Below, piece by piece: positions 13,405 through 26,900 of a stretch of 64,000 nt of DNA (positions are counted from its first letter, which is position 1; each line of letters begins with the position of its first letter). The position numbers were made by a program, and so were the translations under genes. The DNA is from Strongyloides papillosus (taxonomy: Eukaryota; Nematoda; Chromadorea; Rhabditida; Strongyloididae): NCBI GenBank assembly GCA_005656395.1, contig SRSI01000048.1, positions 1,426,001-1,490,000 of the forward strand. Reading direction: 5' to 3'. The notes beneath the pieces were generated by a model. It did no database searches. It was not told the DNA's origin and was given only the letters and a program-made list of their open reading frames with translations.

Positions 13405-15450
13405 GATCTAAGGATAATCCTTTACCTATAATAATGAAAGATAAATTTTAAAATTTTTAGATAAATAATAATAATTACAATATGTTTTGATAGAAAAAGA
13501 AAATAAATATAATGAAGTTTAAATTAGAACTTGCCAATCTTTTATTATCAATTTAATTGTAAATAGGATTATAATGATAAACTTTTTAAATTAAAACTCT
13601 TTTAATCAAAATAAACAATCAAAAAGTTTATGGAATAGGAGGACAAAAGTGTCTAATTAACAAAATTTTCCTTAACTAACATATTTTCATTTCATCAATT
13701 GTGATAAATATTATTGAAAATATTTCCTAAAAATAAAGTAAAATTAAGATGAGGAGAGGGACATAAAAAAAGGAAGCGAGAGATAATAGAAAATTTAAAG
13801 ACAATTTTCATTTAATTCATGACCATTATTGCTTCCTCTCTCCATTTACCATATCTATAAATAGTTAAAACCTTTTTATAAATAACTATCTAACAAACAT
13901 CATTTAAACAATACCATCTCTATTATTATGATAGCTTAATGAGATTTATCATAAAATAATACTCCTAAATTTCCTTTTCACATTATTGTAAATAAGATAG
14001 AAACCTCTTAAAAATGGACACAAAACATATTTATAAAAGTAAGAAAAGTAATATAAAATCTCATGGAACATTTATAATAAGACAGAAGTTGGATTTAATT
14101 TTAAAGAGATATAATCACGTTAATGAGAAAAGTATCTATAATATAATCTTAAGAACTTATAGCTTCTTCTTTTAATACAATATCCATGTTACATTGTTTA
14201 AGTGTAATTTAATAAAGGAATATTTTAAAACAAACAAAATACAGTATCATGGTAAAAAGAAGTGCCATATCATCATTAATTAACAATATATATTAAAAAG
14301 TATAAAAGAAAAGAGAAACCATTTTAATAATAAGCTTATAATGGCAAACCTATGATTGATGCATGAAAGGCACACAACAAGGACTCCTTCATCTTCTTAA
14401 TACTTTCTTTTCCTCCTTTCGGCTTTTTTTGTCACATTTGACTTTTTATTTATTTTGATGGAAGCTTTTCATTCCCATAAATACATACATAAAGAATGAA
14501 TCCTAATATATTTCCATATGTCGAATTTTTATTTAATTAATAAAAACAACAACAACATATATTGATAGAATTTACAATAATTAAATGAGTAATATTTAAT
14601 AAATCTCGAAATAAAAATTAAAAAACTTCAAAAAATATATTTTATACTTATTTTTTTAGAAATATCCACATCTAAAATATATAAATGAAGTAACCATTCC
14701 TACTAATAACAATTAATATCTTAAAAACTACATATATTAAATCATTTTTTAATGACTTTTATTTAATTTGTTAATTGCCATCTAATAAATTATTTTATCA
14801 CTAACCTTTTTTCTTTCTTAACTCTTAATCAATCTTTTGTATGGATGTGTCATAGGAAATAGAGATAAATTAAGTAATAAAAAAAAGCTCAGGTCCTATT
14901 AGTAGGGAATGATTAACCACCTTGGATTGGAGATGATAATAATTAACTAATCACTCACAATTATATATACATCATTTTAATGTTTATGGGAACAAAAATT
15001 GACATAAACAACACATTTAATCATTCATTTGTTTTTCAATCTTTTTTCCCCTCATCAACAGATGTCATATGGAGGTATACAATTAATTAATTTATTCTAT
15101 TATTATTCCAACTTGTTAACACATATTTTAAAGTTTATCGTAATAACCTATCAAAATATCACTGCACTTTGTTAGCTTTTTTCCTTAAACTTTTCAATGG
15201 AATATATAAACAAACCAATGATAACACAAAAAAACTTTCTGTTTGTTCTATTATTTATTTATTTATAAATTACAATCAACAAAACATTAAAACTTTGTAT
15301 AAATTATACAAAATTATTACATACAATAATATACAATATTTACAATGAAATTAAAAAAAGAATATTTACAATATAAATATTACAATACAGAAATTAAAAA
15401 AGTCATAATTATGACTAATCTAAAAATAATAGAATATATTTAATAACACC
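13405..15450. other. Upstream region of the olfactomedin gene; no further gene seen
   Basis: AT-rich DNA with scattered oligo-A/T tracts. I see no supported coding frame, tRNA or repeat. The part nearest 13404 presumably contains the olfactomedin promoter. Confidence 0.65.
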
Positions 15451-17480
15451 ACTAAAATAAATTATAAGTTGTGGTATTTCACTATTCAGATGTGAGCATG
15501 ATGACACATCTGTTCTAGAATCCTCATGGCTTTTTCCCTCTTGATTGTCTTCTCCACCATTGACTAATCACTAACATCATTAATTTTTATCCTTAAATGC
15601 AGAGGTTTCCATACTGATCCTTTTTATATACAACACATAACAATCATCAAAAGCGGATTTCTCTAGATCAGGTAGAATAGTATGATTTTCTTTAAAAATC
15701 ATTTGATGTAGTCGCCAATTCCGTTAACAAATTCATTTCCTTGTTAAAACAGAAGCTGTAAATGATAGAGATATTTTTGCTATGTGTCATGCAGCTAACA
15801 GATGTGGATGTGGAACTATTATTATTTAATAATCTAAGCCATCTATAACCTTTTGTAATTTTTTTACTATTGGTAATAGGTTACCAGTAAAAAATATTCT
15901 ACCACCATACATATACTTTAAGAGGATAGGGATAAGAAGTCAGAAAAAAGATTTTACTTGATTTCATTTTTAAAAATCTACTATAGTAAAGTTTCAACAA
16001 AAACCAGTTTGTTGTTACTTTCTTTACAATTCTTTATTGATAGGAGGATTGATCGTTGCAGAACGGTGAGGGAATCCACATTGGATAGATAAAATAGGCA
16101 AGAATATCTACCCTTTAAATTTTTCTGTTTACAACAGGAGATAGAATTGTGTAATCGGTCAATAATCATAACCTCTATCACCCGAAAATTTACAAAATTT
16201 TATCTCCTTATGTTAGAGATTCATACTTTATAGGAAGATTTTAGGTTGTATAAATCTGAAAGGAATTAATAAAAAGCTAAATTTTGTTGTTAAAACTTAC
16301 TTTTTATAATAAGGTGATTTACAAAAATCCACATAAATCTCGTCATTTTGGGCTCAGGAATATTTTCATTTTCAAAGCCCAATCACTAGAAATCCTCCAA
16401 CAACATTACCTCCAACCTTTGGTTTCTTATTTCTAACCCTCCTATATACAGTTTACTGAGGATCAATTTAATATATACAGTTTTTATAATACAACCACCA
16501 TGGTATGGAGAAAAAAAAACTCTAGTGAGATTTGTAAAATAAAAAGAAAGATTATGAAATATTTCCTTGTTGAGAAAGAGATAAATTTTGGAGTACTGTT
16601 AACATTGAAATCAGGTTACTGTAAAGCAATAACAAGATGATTTTGGAAGTTTCGTAATAAGTGTGTGTGAAATACTTTTATGAAGTAACCTTTGGTGGGG
16701 CTTCCAATTTATCGTGTAAGTAACATATGCTTTGGGAATGATTAAATTTGGAAACTTATAAATTTTGATTCTAAAAAACCACTTATAATAACAAAAAGCA
16801 AGAGTAATTTGTTGGGAATTTCTAAAATAAATTCATCTACCTTCATTTTAAAAATGTAAAACTAACTTATTAGCTTTAAAATACACTTTAATAGCTAATT
16901 AAATTGTAATTAATTAAAAAAGTTTTTAAAATAAGCATTGATCTTGTTGTGGGCCGAAATTTGTTCGTTGCTAAAAGGTTTAAAAAAAAGTAGAAAGGTA
17001 ATAACCTCGGTACGACACCGCAGGTGCGCGAATGTTTTTGTTAAATATTTGCTAAATTCTAGATTTTGTTCAAGTATATACTAAAGTTCGTACTTAATAC
17101 TCAAGGTTGTTTTAGATAATAACTTGAGTTTTTTCGTGGTAATGTAAAATAGGTTTCAATAATATGATAAATTTAAAGGTAGTTGAATTCAAAATATTTA
17201 TTGTAAATAAAGGTAGAAATAGTGCTCAGGGATTAAGAATATCAGATTCACAGCATTCATGGATTCAAAAATTTTCTTTAGAATTCATAAACTCTATATT
17301 AGATTTAGTGGTTTCATGGTATAAAACATTAGTTCCAGAAGATACAAAAATATAAAATTTCGAATACAGGGGTTTCATATGGTATTCATGGATAAAAAAA
17401 TCCAGGCTTCAGTGTTTTCAGAGGGTTCAGTATATAACTACCCTTTTTGAGGGCACCCCGTACGAGAAAGTTATAATGGA
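15450..17480. pseudogene. Decayed coding-like patch, origin unresolved
   Basis: Base composition is visibly less AT-rich than on either side, and short coding-like runs appear in changing frames. On the minus strand these include MVEKTIKREKAMRILEQMC (15567 downward), a run containing ILPDLEKSAFDDCYVLYI (about 15690-15620), the 66-codon open frame 16181-15981, and a run with KPKVGGNVVGGFLVIG (about 16430-16375) that then hits stops. On the plus strand there is a 63-codon frame at 17164-17355. The GGNVVGGFLVIG run and nearby PEPKMTRFMWIFV fragment recall the core of ISXO2/Merlin-type DDE transposases, but the match is too short to be firm. No splice pattern restores a continuous frame, so I treat it as a dead gene or transposon. 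Confidence 0.35.
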
Positions 17481-17923
17481 CTTTTGAAAAGCATTTTCTA
17501 CCTGTACATTTTCAATGTTATTAAGATTTCTTAAGCTTTTCTACGAATTTAGACCGGAATTTTTCGTATATTGAAGGTCTCATACTTTAGATCTATTTAT
17601 TATTTATGTAATTTTCAAGTTTAACAATATATTTCAGTGGAAAAAAGTCATTTTAACATAATATCCATTATAAGTACAAGATCTTCTTCATTTCCAAGAT
17701 GTCACTTGCAAAAATCTTATTTCTTGAAACATATATTAGGACATCAATTAAATACTTCGCAAAAAACTTACAAAAATATGCAACAAAAGTTAGAAATAAC
17801 ATAATTAAGAATACTTTATTAATTAAATATCAATACAATAAATAATAAAATTCTATTTTTAATGTTCTTGCAAATAATGCATCAATTACTGATATGAAAA
17901 AAAATTCTACAATATAATAATTA

Positions 17924-20900
17924 TCATTTTAACCACTCATCAAAATCATCAATTCCCAATTCTTTTTTACTCTCAACTTTCTCAATAACCTCCTCCTCCA
18001 CAGGCTCATTTACCACAGGTTTTTCTAATTTTAAGTGATGTGAAGCCTTGTACTCCTTTCCTAAATGTTCTACAGTATTCTTCCATTGATCAATCTCGGA
18101 TTTATCCATTGCAATTGACCCAAGATACGAAGATCCTATAACATCATCTCCGGTACCATGTCTGTAAATATAATGAAAATATTTAAAAATAAGCAAAACT
18201 AATTTATCAAATATACATATTTAAATAATGTCATTATTTATAGACTTTTTTTACCCCTTTAACATCATTTATTATTCTACTTCTTTTTAAATGATATCCT
18301 AATTGCATGATACAAAATGTTTGTCAAAAATTAAATCATTTCCTTATATTTGTCATCCATCAATACTAGATGATGTATATTTTTTAAAGTGTATGCTTTA
18401 AAAATGTATAAGCAGTTAAAATAAAGGAAAAAGTTAGTTATTCTAAGTATAAATAAGAAATTTTTTTGAAATACGTAACATATTACAGTCATTTTGTTTT
18501 CAAAAAACTCATAAAAATATTGTTTAGTTAAATGTCATTTTCAAGAAAATGATGGATATTTCCTTTTATAAAAAAAGCATACCTTTGCATGTCAATAGCA
18601 CTAACGATAATCTGTGTTTTCCTTAAATCATTCATCTTAGTACTTATTAAAAACATAATACTTTCTTGGTAAACAGCTTTACACGTATTTTTTAAAACTC
18701 GACTTTGCTTTGTTTGAACTTTATTTTCTCCCTGAATTACTGTTACTCGAACACACACATCTGGAGCACCAATTAAACCCCATTTCGGAAGATCTTCAAC
18801 TTTGTTTACATTTATTGTTAATGTTTTCGCTTCTTTTGATATTTGAGTTGAGAAATAAATTTTTCCTAACTTCTATAAAAAAATAATAACGTGTTTTATA
18901 AAATTATATTAAAGTACCTTTGTGTTAAATTTAACTTTAAGTTCATCAACAATTTTTACCTCCTTCTTATCATGTAGCAATGGGAAATCCTTCAATTCAA
19001 TGGAAAATTCTCCTATCTCTGCATCTTTTTGAAGTTTTTGACTTGATTGATGAAGAAACACTACTTGAATGTTTTTTGTATCTAAATCTTCTGATGTTAC
19101 ATTGTCAAAGAAAAATTCCTAGAAAAAACAAGGAGAATTTTATTATCATTGTAATATTATATCGTTAAAAGGTAAAAATTTTGGTAATGAAAAATAAATA
19201 AAAATTTATGGGGGTGTTAAAATTACCTGATTAAAAACAGCATCCCTTCCTCTTTTAACAATAGAGTCTTGACTTTTAACATGTTTACCTGGATATAATG
19301 TTACCCGACAAAAAGGTAAAATTTCTAAATTTGGTTTCAATTCACCAGCAAGCCCCTCAACCTTGATAACTGTTACACGAAGCCTTTTTCTAACTGGAAA
19401 ATGTTGTAAAGTACATGTAACAACACCTAGTCCCTTTGGTTTGTTTTCCTCGTGTATTGATAACTTCTGTCCGGAGGCTGATAAAACAACAACATCTGGT
19501 TTATTTTCTTTTCCTGTATAATGAGATGGATCAAGTCCCAGATTTTCAGGCTTCTTATTCTCACTTGTTGTTACAGCTGATCCTGATGATGAGATACTTC
19601 CAACTGTTGATATATTACCATCTTCCTCTCTATCAACACTACCTCGTGATTTGACGCTTGATATAGAATTCAACTAAAATAACAAAAACATGTACTTTTT
19701 CTAGTTAATTAATTGTTATTTTTATTATTTTTCTTCTTATAATTAAAGAAAAAAATAAAATGGGTATACTAGGAAACTTTAACTCTAAATATCATTAAAC
19801 TTTTATGAGGTAATTTAAATAATTTATATATATGTTGAATAGAATTATTTAATTATTCAATGATACTCTTCAAATTACTATTAATCCCTACTATATATCC
19901 CATGAAAGTAAAGAAAAAATGTTTCTGGTTGAAATTTTATAATAAATTGAAATCAGATGCCTGACCAAAAACTATATTTTTAAAAAATGTTAAGGATTCA
20001 CAACAAATTATTTTTAATGAAATGAGAAAGAAAAAAAATTGTTTTCCTCAAAATATCCTATATATTTTTCCAGTAAACAATTTTAAAGTAAAAAACATAT
20101 TCAGTTCCCTTTTAAGTTATTAAAATTCTTTCCCCTTATTTATACAAGTTACTTGTACTATTTCATCTTTTTTTCAAAAACTATTTCAGACCAAATAATG
20201 CATGTTTTGAAGAATTTATAATATGTACTATATTTTTGTTGTCTGGTGTATTATAACCTTTTGTACTTTAAAAGTACTAGAAAAGAAAGTTTTCTTTTTA
20301 ATTTTTTTTACTTAAACGATTCTTTTCACCTAATCCCAATTGTAATTTTTTTATAATAAGTATAATTTCAATAATTCAAGAATTTTATAACAATCGAAAG
20401 TTCAAGACTTTCTCTCTCTCTTTTATTTTTCTTAGGAATTCTTTTTATTCTTCTTATCAAATATTGAATGATAAATTATCTTCCCCTCATATATATGTTT
20501 TATCTTGAAAATCAAGAAAGAAGTAAAAATAGTTAATTTTCTAATTCAATTTCTTAAACTATAATAATTTTTAAGGAGATCATAAGGAAAATAGATAAAC
20601 AGATGAACTTAAGGAAATATTGCTAACAAAATTTAATGTTATTTACTTTGAACTCTAAAAAATATCATATCTTATATAAAAATTTTTACAACTAAATATA
20701 AAAATATATTATTCAATTTTTAAACTTTAAAAGATTTAACCACATTATAAAAGTACACAGACAAATTGTTGTCTATTTCTATTTAGTACTTTTTGTATAA
20801 AATAAGTGATGGTTGAAAATTTCATACCCCACTCCAACATCTAAATTCTGAAGTTTAATTAATTGTTTCATGCATGAAAATGCTTGCCATCATTACCATC

Positions 20901-23900
20901 CTAACAACTTTTTTACTTATTTCCTATCTCTCAAAATAATGAATTCATTTATTTTATTTTTATTTTTGAAAATATATTTCCTTTTTTTTATTTTTTTGGT
21001 GAGATAAATAATAGATTGAGGAAAAAATAATATAATGACACGGAATTTGTTTTACCTAATGATACAGTACCTAGTAAAATACGAAAGTTAAAAAAAGATG
21101 TAATAGATATCATAAATATTTTATAATTCATAATTAACAATATGTCGGAATAAGGAAGTGAAAGTTTATTATTTTCCCAATACTCATTGTCTTAATCTCC
21201 ATATATGCTATATATATTAATTATTTACATTCTCTTTTCACGGTATGATAAAAATTTCAAAACAAGAAAGAAGAATCATCAACCAATGTAAGCCTTTACT
21301 AATTTCATATCATTATCCATGATAATAAAAAGTAACAAAAATTTATTTTTCTCTCAAACTAATATAATCAAATTTATCTAATCTTTCCACTAATTTCATG
21401 AGGTTTATATTATATAAAAGTATTATATACCTCTACGTAGAAGGAAAAATAAGAAAATAAAATTTACTTATCTCTCTTCTGTGACATAAATTAATAAATA
21501 TATACAAGAATAAAACAATTTTCTTTAAAAAAAGTAAAGTTTTTACGGAAGTGACAAGTTTGATGCTATTATATATATCTTTATGTAGATGTTAATCATT
21601 TACATTCCTCTATGTAATATTTTATATAAAAAATGTTACATAAAAAAACAAATTTTTTTATTAATTTTTTATTATCCTCAGATAAGTGGTTAAAGACATC
21701 TTCTTTAATGCAAAAAAAACTATATTATTTTTCATGGATAAATATAATACTTACGTGTCTTTATCAAGAAAAAAATGAGAGACAAAAAACAAACTAAGTT
21801 ATTATTTCCTCAATAAACTACAAAAAACGTGATATCATTTTTTGATAAAAAATATAAACCAAACATGCCATATGCATTAATGCTTATAAAAACAATTAAT
21901 AGTATTTTTTTTAATTAGTTAAACAAAAAAATAAAATTTACTTACGTCACATTTCCTCTTTCCTAATTTATTTATCTTTATATCCTTTTAATCTCTCATA
22001 CATTAAATACATAAATGATAATCTCTTTAAATTTAATAAATTAAAAGATATATGGTATTACATTTGTAAATAAAAGTTTTTGATATTATATATGGGATAA
22101 TATTTATTTGAGAAATAAGATGAGTCTCTTTACGTCATTACCCCACAACAAATTTTATTTTTCCCCCTACTTTTATTACACAAATTACATCCATACATAC
22201 ATTTATTGTAATATAATCTATGATACTTAAGGAAAAAATGAATCACAAATTAACGGAATCTGTTTTTTTCCTTTAATTACAAATCACCTCTATAAAAAGA
22301 CGTAAAAAAAGTATAATAATTTTACAAGTTTAGAGTACATAGATTACCATCCTTCTTAAAGCCCAAACAATTATATATAATTAAAAACTAAAAATAACGT
22401 CTTTTATCATTTTTAAGTAAAAAAAGCAATATCAAGTAATGTTAAATTAAACACAACAAAAGTACCATCAAATTGAAATTTCTTCATAAACAACAAAAAA
22501 AAGAATAAAAATCATTTCCTAAATTATTCTTTCCCTTTTTCTATACATAATACTAATAACAAAAAGGAAACAAAAAAGTCTTTATATAAAAATTTCACTT
22601 CACCCCCCTCACCTAACAATAACCCTCTTTCATAAATATAATAATAATTCATAAATAAAAATCATTAAACTCTTTTTTTTATCAAATATTCTTACAAAAT
22701 ACAATAAATATATCTTATTCATGAATAAAAAATCTTTTTTTGTTAATATAACAATAAAACTATCTTCAAAAGTTCTTTGTAATTTTTCACACTTATAGAT
22801 GGGGACCATTATAGAGTGGTAAATGTATTTTAAAAATTATCAAAAGAGAGAGAGATATGTATATATATGTAAAACAAATATGTATATATAATAGTAAAAT
22901 TTTTATCTTTTGGGATATTTTAAAAATATTCTTTACTCTTCTTTATGTTAACACATAGCTATATAAATCTAATAAAAAAAATAAGATGAATTCCCTAGTG
23001 GTGATTTAAGAAATATTTTATCAAATAAAATAATTAACTTACCTGATCTGTTGAGTATTGACTTTCTAAGGTATTTGTTGACATTCTACTTGGAGATTTA
23101 TCACGAATTTGTATAAGGTGTTGTTGCTCAAAAAGGTGTGCCATTGAACCATTACGGAAACGAAATGCATCCCTCTCCTGGACAATGGAGGAACGTCTTG
23201 ATGGTTCATTGCTACTTGTTGTCACTGAAGCATTTGTTAATGTTGATTCTGATTTTGTTATTTGTTTTGATGATAAACCATATGGATTTGGTAATAAATT
23301 ATGTTGTGTTATCTGTTGACTATCAGGTGCTATCACATTTTCTGATGGCTCATTTATGTGTGGATGTTGAGTTGAGGAGTTCCTTCGTCTAGGATTTTCA
23401 TATTGCGGAAATGCTGTTGGTGGTACAATACATGATGATTTTTTCATAGGTAATTGTTTTCTTACTGATAAATCATTTGACATCATCTTTGGTGATATAT
23501 ATAAATTACCCATTGATATATCTGGAGGTGGTGCATAGTTAGATGGGGGTATAGAGGGTACATTATATGGGTTTGGATTAGGTGGATAATTATTACTTAA
23601 TTTAGATACATTATTAACGTCATATCTATTTACATTATGATGGTGATAGGGTAATGAAGAATCTGGAGGTTCCGGTAATCTCCTACCAGAAGGTCTTCTT
23701 TCAGTTGGGTGGTAATTATTGTTACATTGATATGGTGGTGAGGGACTACTACTAGCCATAGGTGACATGCATGGAGAACTAGGTAACATTCTTGGTGAGG
23801 AACATCTTCTTGGTGAAGAAACGGCATCAATACCTCCACTCATTTGATCTGGTGCAATAGGAAGTTTTCTTCTACCACTATTTGGATGTAATGACGATGA

Positions 23901-26900
23901 TATTGAGGAGTTTGATGAATTTAATGATGATCTTACGTCAATGTATGAACCATTATGTGATAGTGATGGTGATTGAAAATGTTGAGGATACCCTCCTCCT
24001 ACACTAACTGTTCTATTATTTGTTGATGATGGTGTACCTCCACCATAAGGTGAATGTGGTAAACGGCGATGTTCAGGTGGATGATGATGTGGTGATAACA
24101 TTATAGAATTCGATCTAGCCATACCAGGAACATTAAGAAACGAGTTATTTAATTGTGAGGAGTAATCTTGTTGACGGAGACTAGCAGATTTTTGGTCAAA
24201 AACAGAAAAACTCCTTATTCTAGATCTAGTTTTTTCAAGTTGCAAATTATTATCCTCTATTGATAGAGTCAATCTAAAAGAAATTTAAAAAATGTCATTT
24301 ATTTATAATTCAAATAGTCAAAAAAATACTAATAATAAAATTTTTTTATAATTGTAATAAAAAAAAATTTTTTTTAACAATAAAAAAGTAATAATATAGT
24401 TAGAAGGCATCTTTCTTTTCATCATTTCTGAAGAAGAATACTTAAAAATGTATTCACAAAACAGATATTTTGTATGTGTGTCAGGGCGGTGCCAAAGAGA
24501 ATAAATCTTTTTTGCCTCAAAATGACTTTAATCTAAGGAGATGATGATGGTGTTTGTAGGGGAGCTTCAAATATCAGGCCGTTTAACTATATATACTTTT
24601 AACTATGCCTACTTTTATTAATACCCAGTTTTGCTAGCTATTGAGCTTAACTTAAAAAAGAAAAAAGAAGTACATAATGAAAGGAAGAGTTTTACTTGTA
24701 TGTAGATGCCTTTATTTTTATGTCATAACATCTGTATAAATAATGAAAACGTGAAAACAACTTTAATAAATAGCCATTTATATTATGAAAGAAAAAATAT
24801 GTAGATATTATAATTTTGTATGAAAAAAAATATTAAAAGTTATTTTTTATCTATTATTTCTCTATTATTTCGAAAAAGGTATAAATTAATAAATAAAAAT
24901 AGAAAAATCCTTTGACTGTAATGAGTGATATTATAATTTTTTGGAATATGATAAATAATGATTCTTGTTAATGTAAATAGACATTTATATTAATAATTTC
25001 TATGAAAAGAAATATAATTGACATCTATATTTGATATCTTATTAAAAATAATTATAATAAAGTATAAATTGTGTGAGAAAAAACTCTATCCATAAACATA
25101 TACATAAATTAAATATTTATTGTTACCTCATGAATTAAATCATAAATAATCCAGATAATAATATCAATTCTATTATATTTACAAAGAAGATTAAAAATAA
25201 CATCTGATACAATATATATATTTTTTATATAAAAAAAAGTTTTCGAAATATAAATAAATGCCAAGTTTTGATGGAGTAAAATAAAGAAAAAAAAGCATTA
25301 TTTAGTGGTAAAATTTTTTATCAACCTTCTTTTAAAAAATCTTAAAATAATGAAATTGACAATTTGTATAAATACATATTATAGCAGAGTTTTCAAATTA
25401 AAATTTTTATTGGAAAAGAATACGTCTAGGAGATGCAGATAAACTAATTCTTCTTATCGTAAATAAATAGTTACATATAATAAAATGTAATAATTCTTAG
25501 CTTAACTGCAAGCTCTACCTTATTTTATACATATTTAAATATGCTTATCATCATTATCATCTTTATTTCACCCCAAATATATGAGATACTATATACGTAT
25601 ATATTTCATTAATATAAATATATTCTATATTAATAATCACACTTTTTCTTTATTTTTAACAATATTTGGATGCAAATTTACTAATGAAATATGTATATAA
25701 AAATGATAAGTTTAAATTATAACAGGAAAATAAACTTTTTCTCCTCCTTCATACATAACATAGGAAAAGATATTTTAAAATGTTTAAAATAATTTTAACA
25801 ATTTTATGATATTTCAAAACAATCAAAAATAAAAGATTGAGATATATAATGTAAAGGTCCATTTTGTTAAATAAAATAATATTTTCACTTTCATCTAAAA
25901 TAATAATAAGTGGGTGATAAAGAAAAGAGATTGACAAATGAAAAAGACATTTACCTTATAGATATAATGTATTAATATAAAAATAATCTTAAAGTTTCAT
26001 TATTTCTAAATGTATCAAATTAGCTATTTATAATCTTATACATATATATTCGTTTATAGCACCTACAAAATATAAATTTCTATCCATCGAATCATCAATA
26101 ATTAAAAAACCTTACAAAATGAAAACCTTGAAATAAAAAAATATTTTATTACTTTTTTTGTCCACAAAAAAAAGATTTTTATAATCTTTAATTCTTAAAA
26201 AATAAGAATATACTAGAAATTTTGTATAGATATATTATCAAAAACAATACCAATTAAATATATTTTTAAGTATTAATAATTTAGGAAACAAGGTAAAACA
26301 ATAGATGTATATTTTAACGTTTTTTAAATTTTAAACAAAATTTTATTACAACTTTCATCACTCGAATAAAATTTATTATAAAAAATTAGAATTATTATTA
26401 AAATATAAATTGGAAGTAAAAGCGAGAGAAATTTTATATTTCCCATGCATATATATTAACTTTTAAAAAATTATCTAATTATGACTCATATTTATATTAA
26501 ATAATAAAATAACGATAACGTAAGAATAATGAAAAATAAAACACCCACTATAAAAATTCAAATACAATTAACCTTTTTTTACTTTATCACTCATAACATA
26601 CCCGGAAAAACTACAAATATTTTTGTCTGAAATAAAAAAAAGAAAAAAAAGTGATAAAAAATATTTATTATTGTTTTTATCAAATATCTACTTTAAATCC
26701 AATTACACACTTACTTAATAATGAAATTGGAGTGTAATTAGATTATCATCGAAATATTCAATTTATGTGGGTTATTTCATAGATGGTTTCCCTAGGAATT
26801 GAAGGGAGAAAAATGTTTTAGAAACAAATTTAATTAATAAATACATTTTAATTTAAAAATATTTAGTTGTTAAATTATTTAATCCTATAAAATTCTAATG

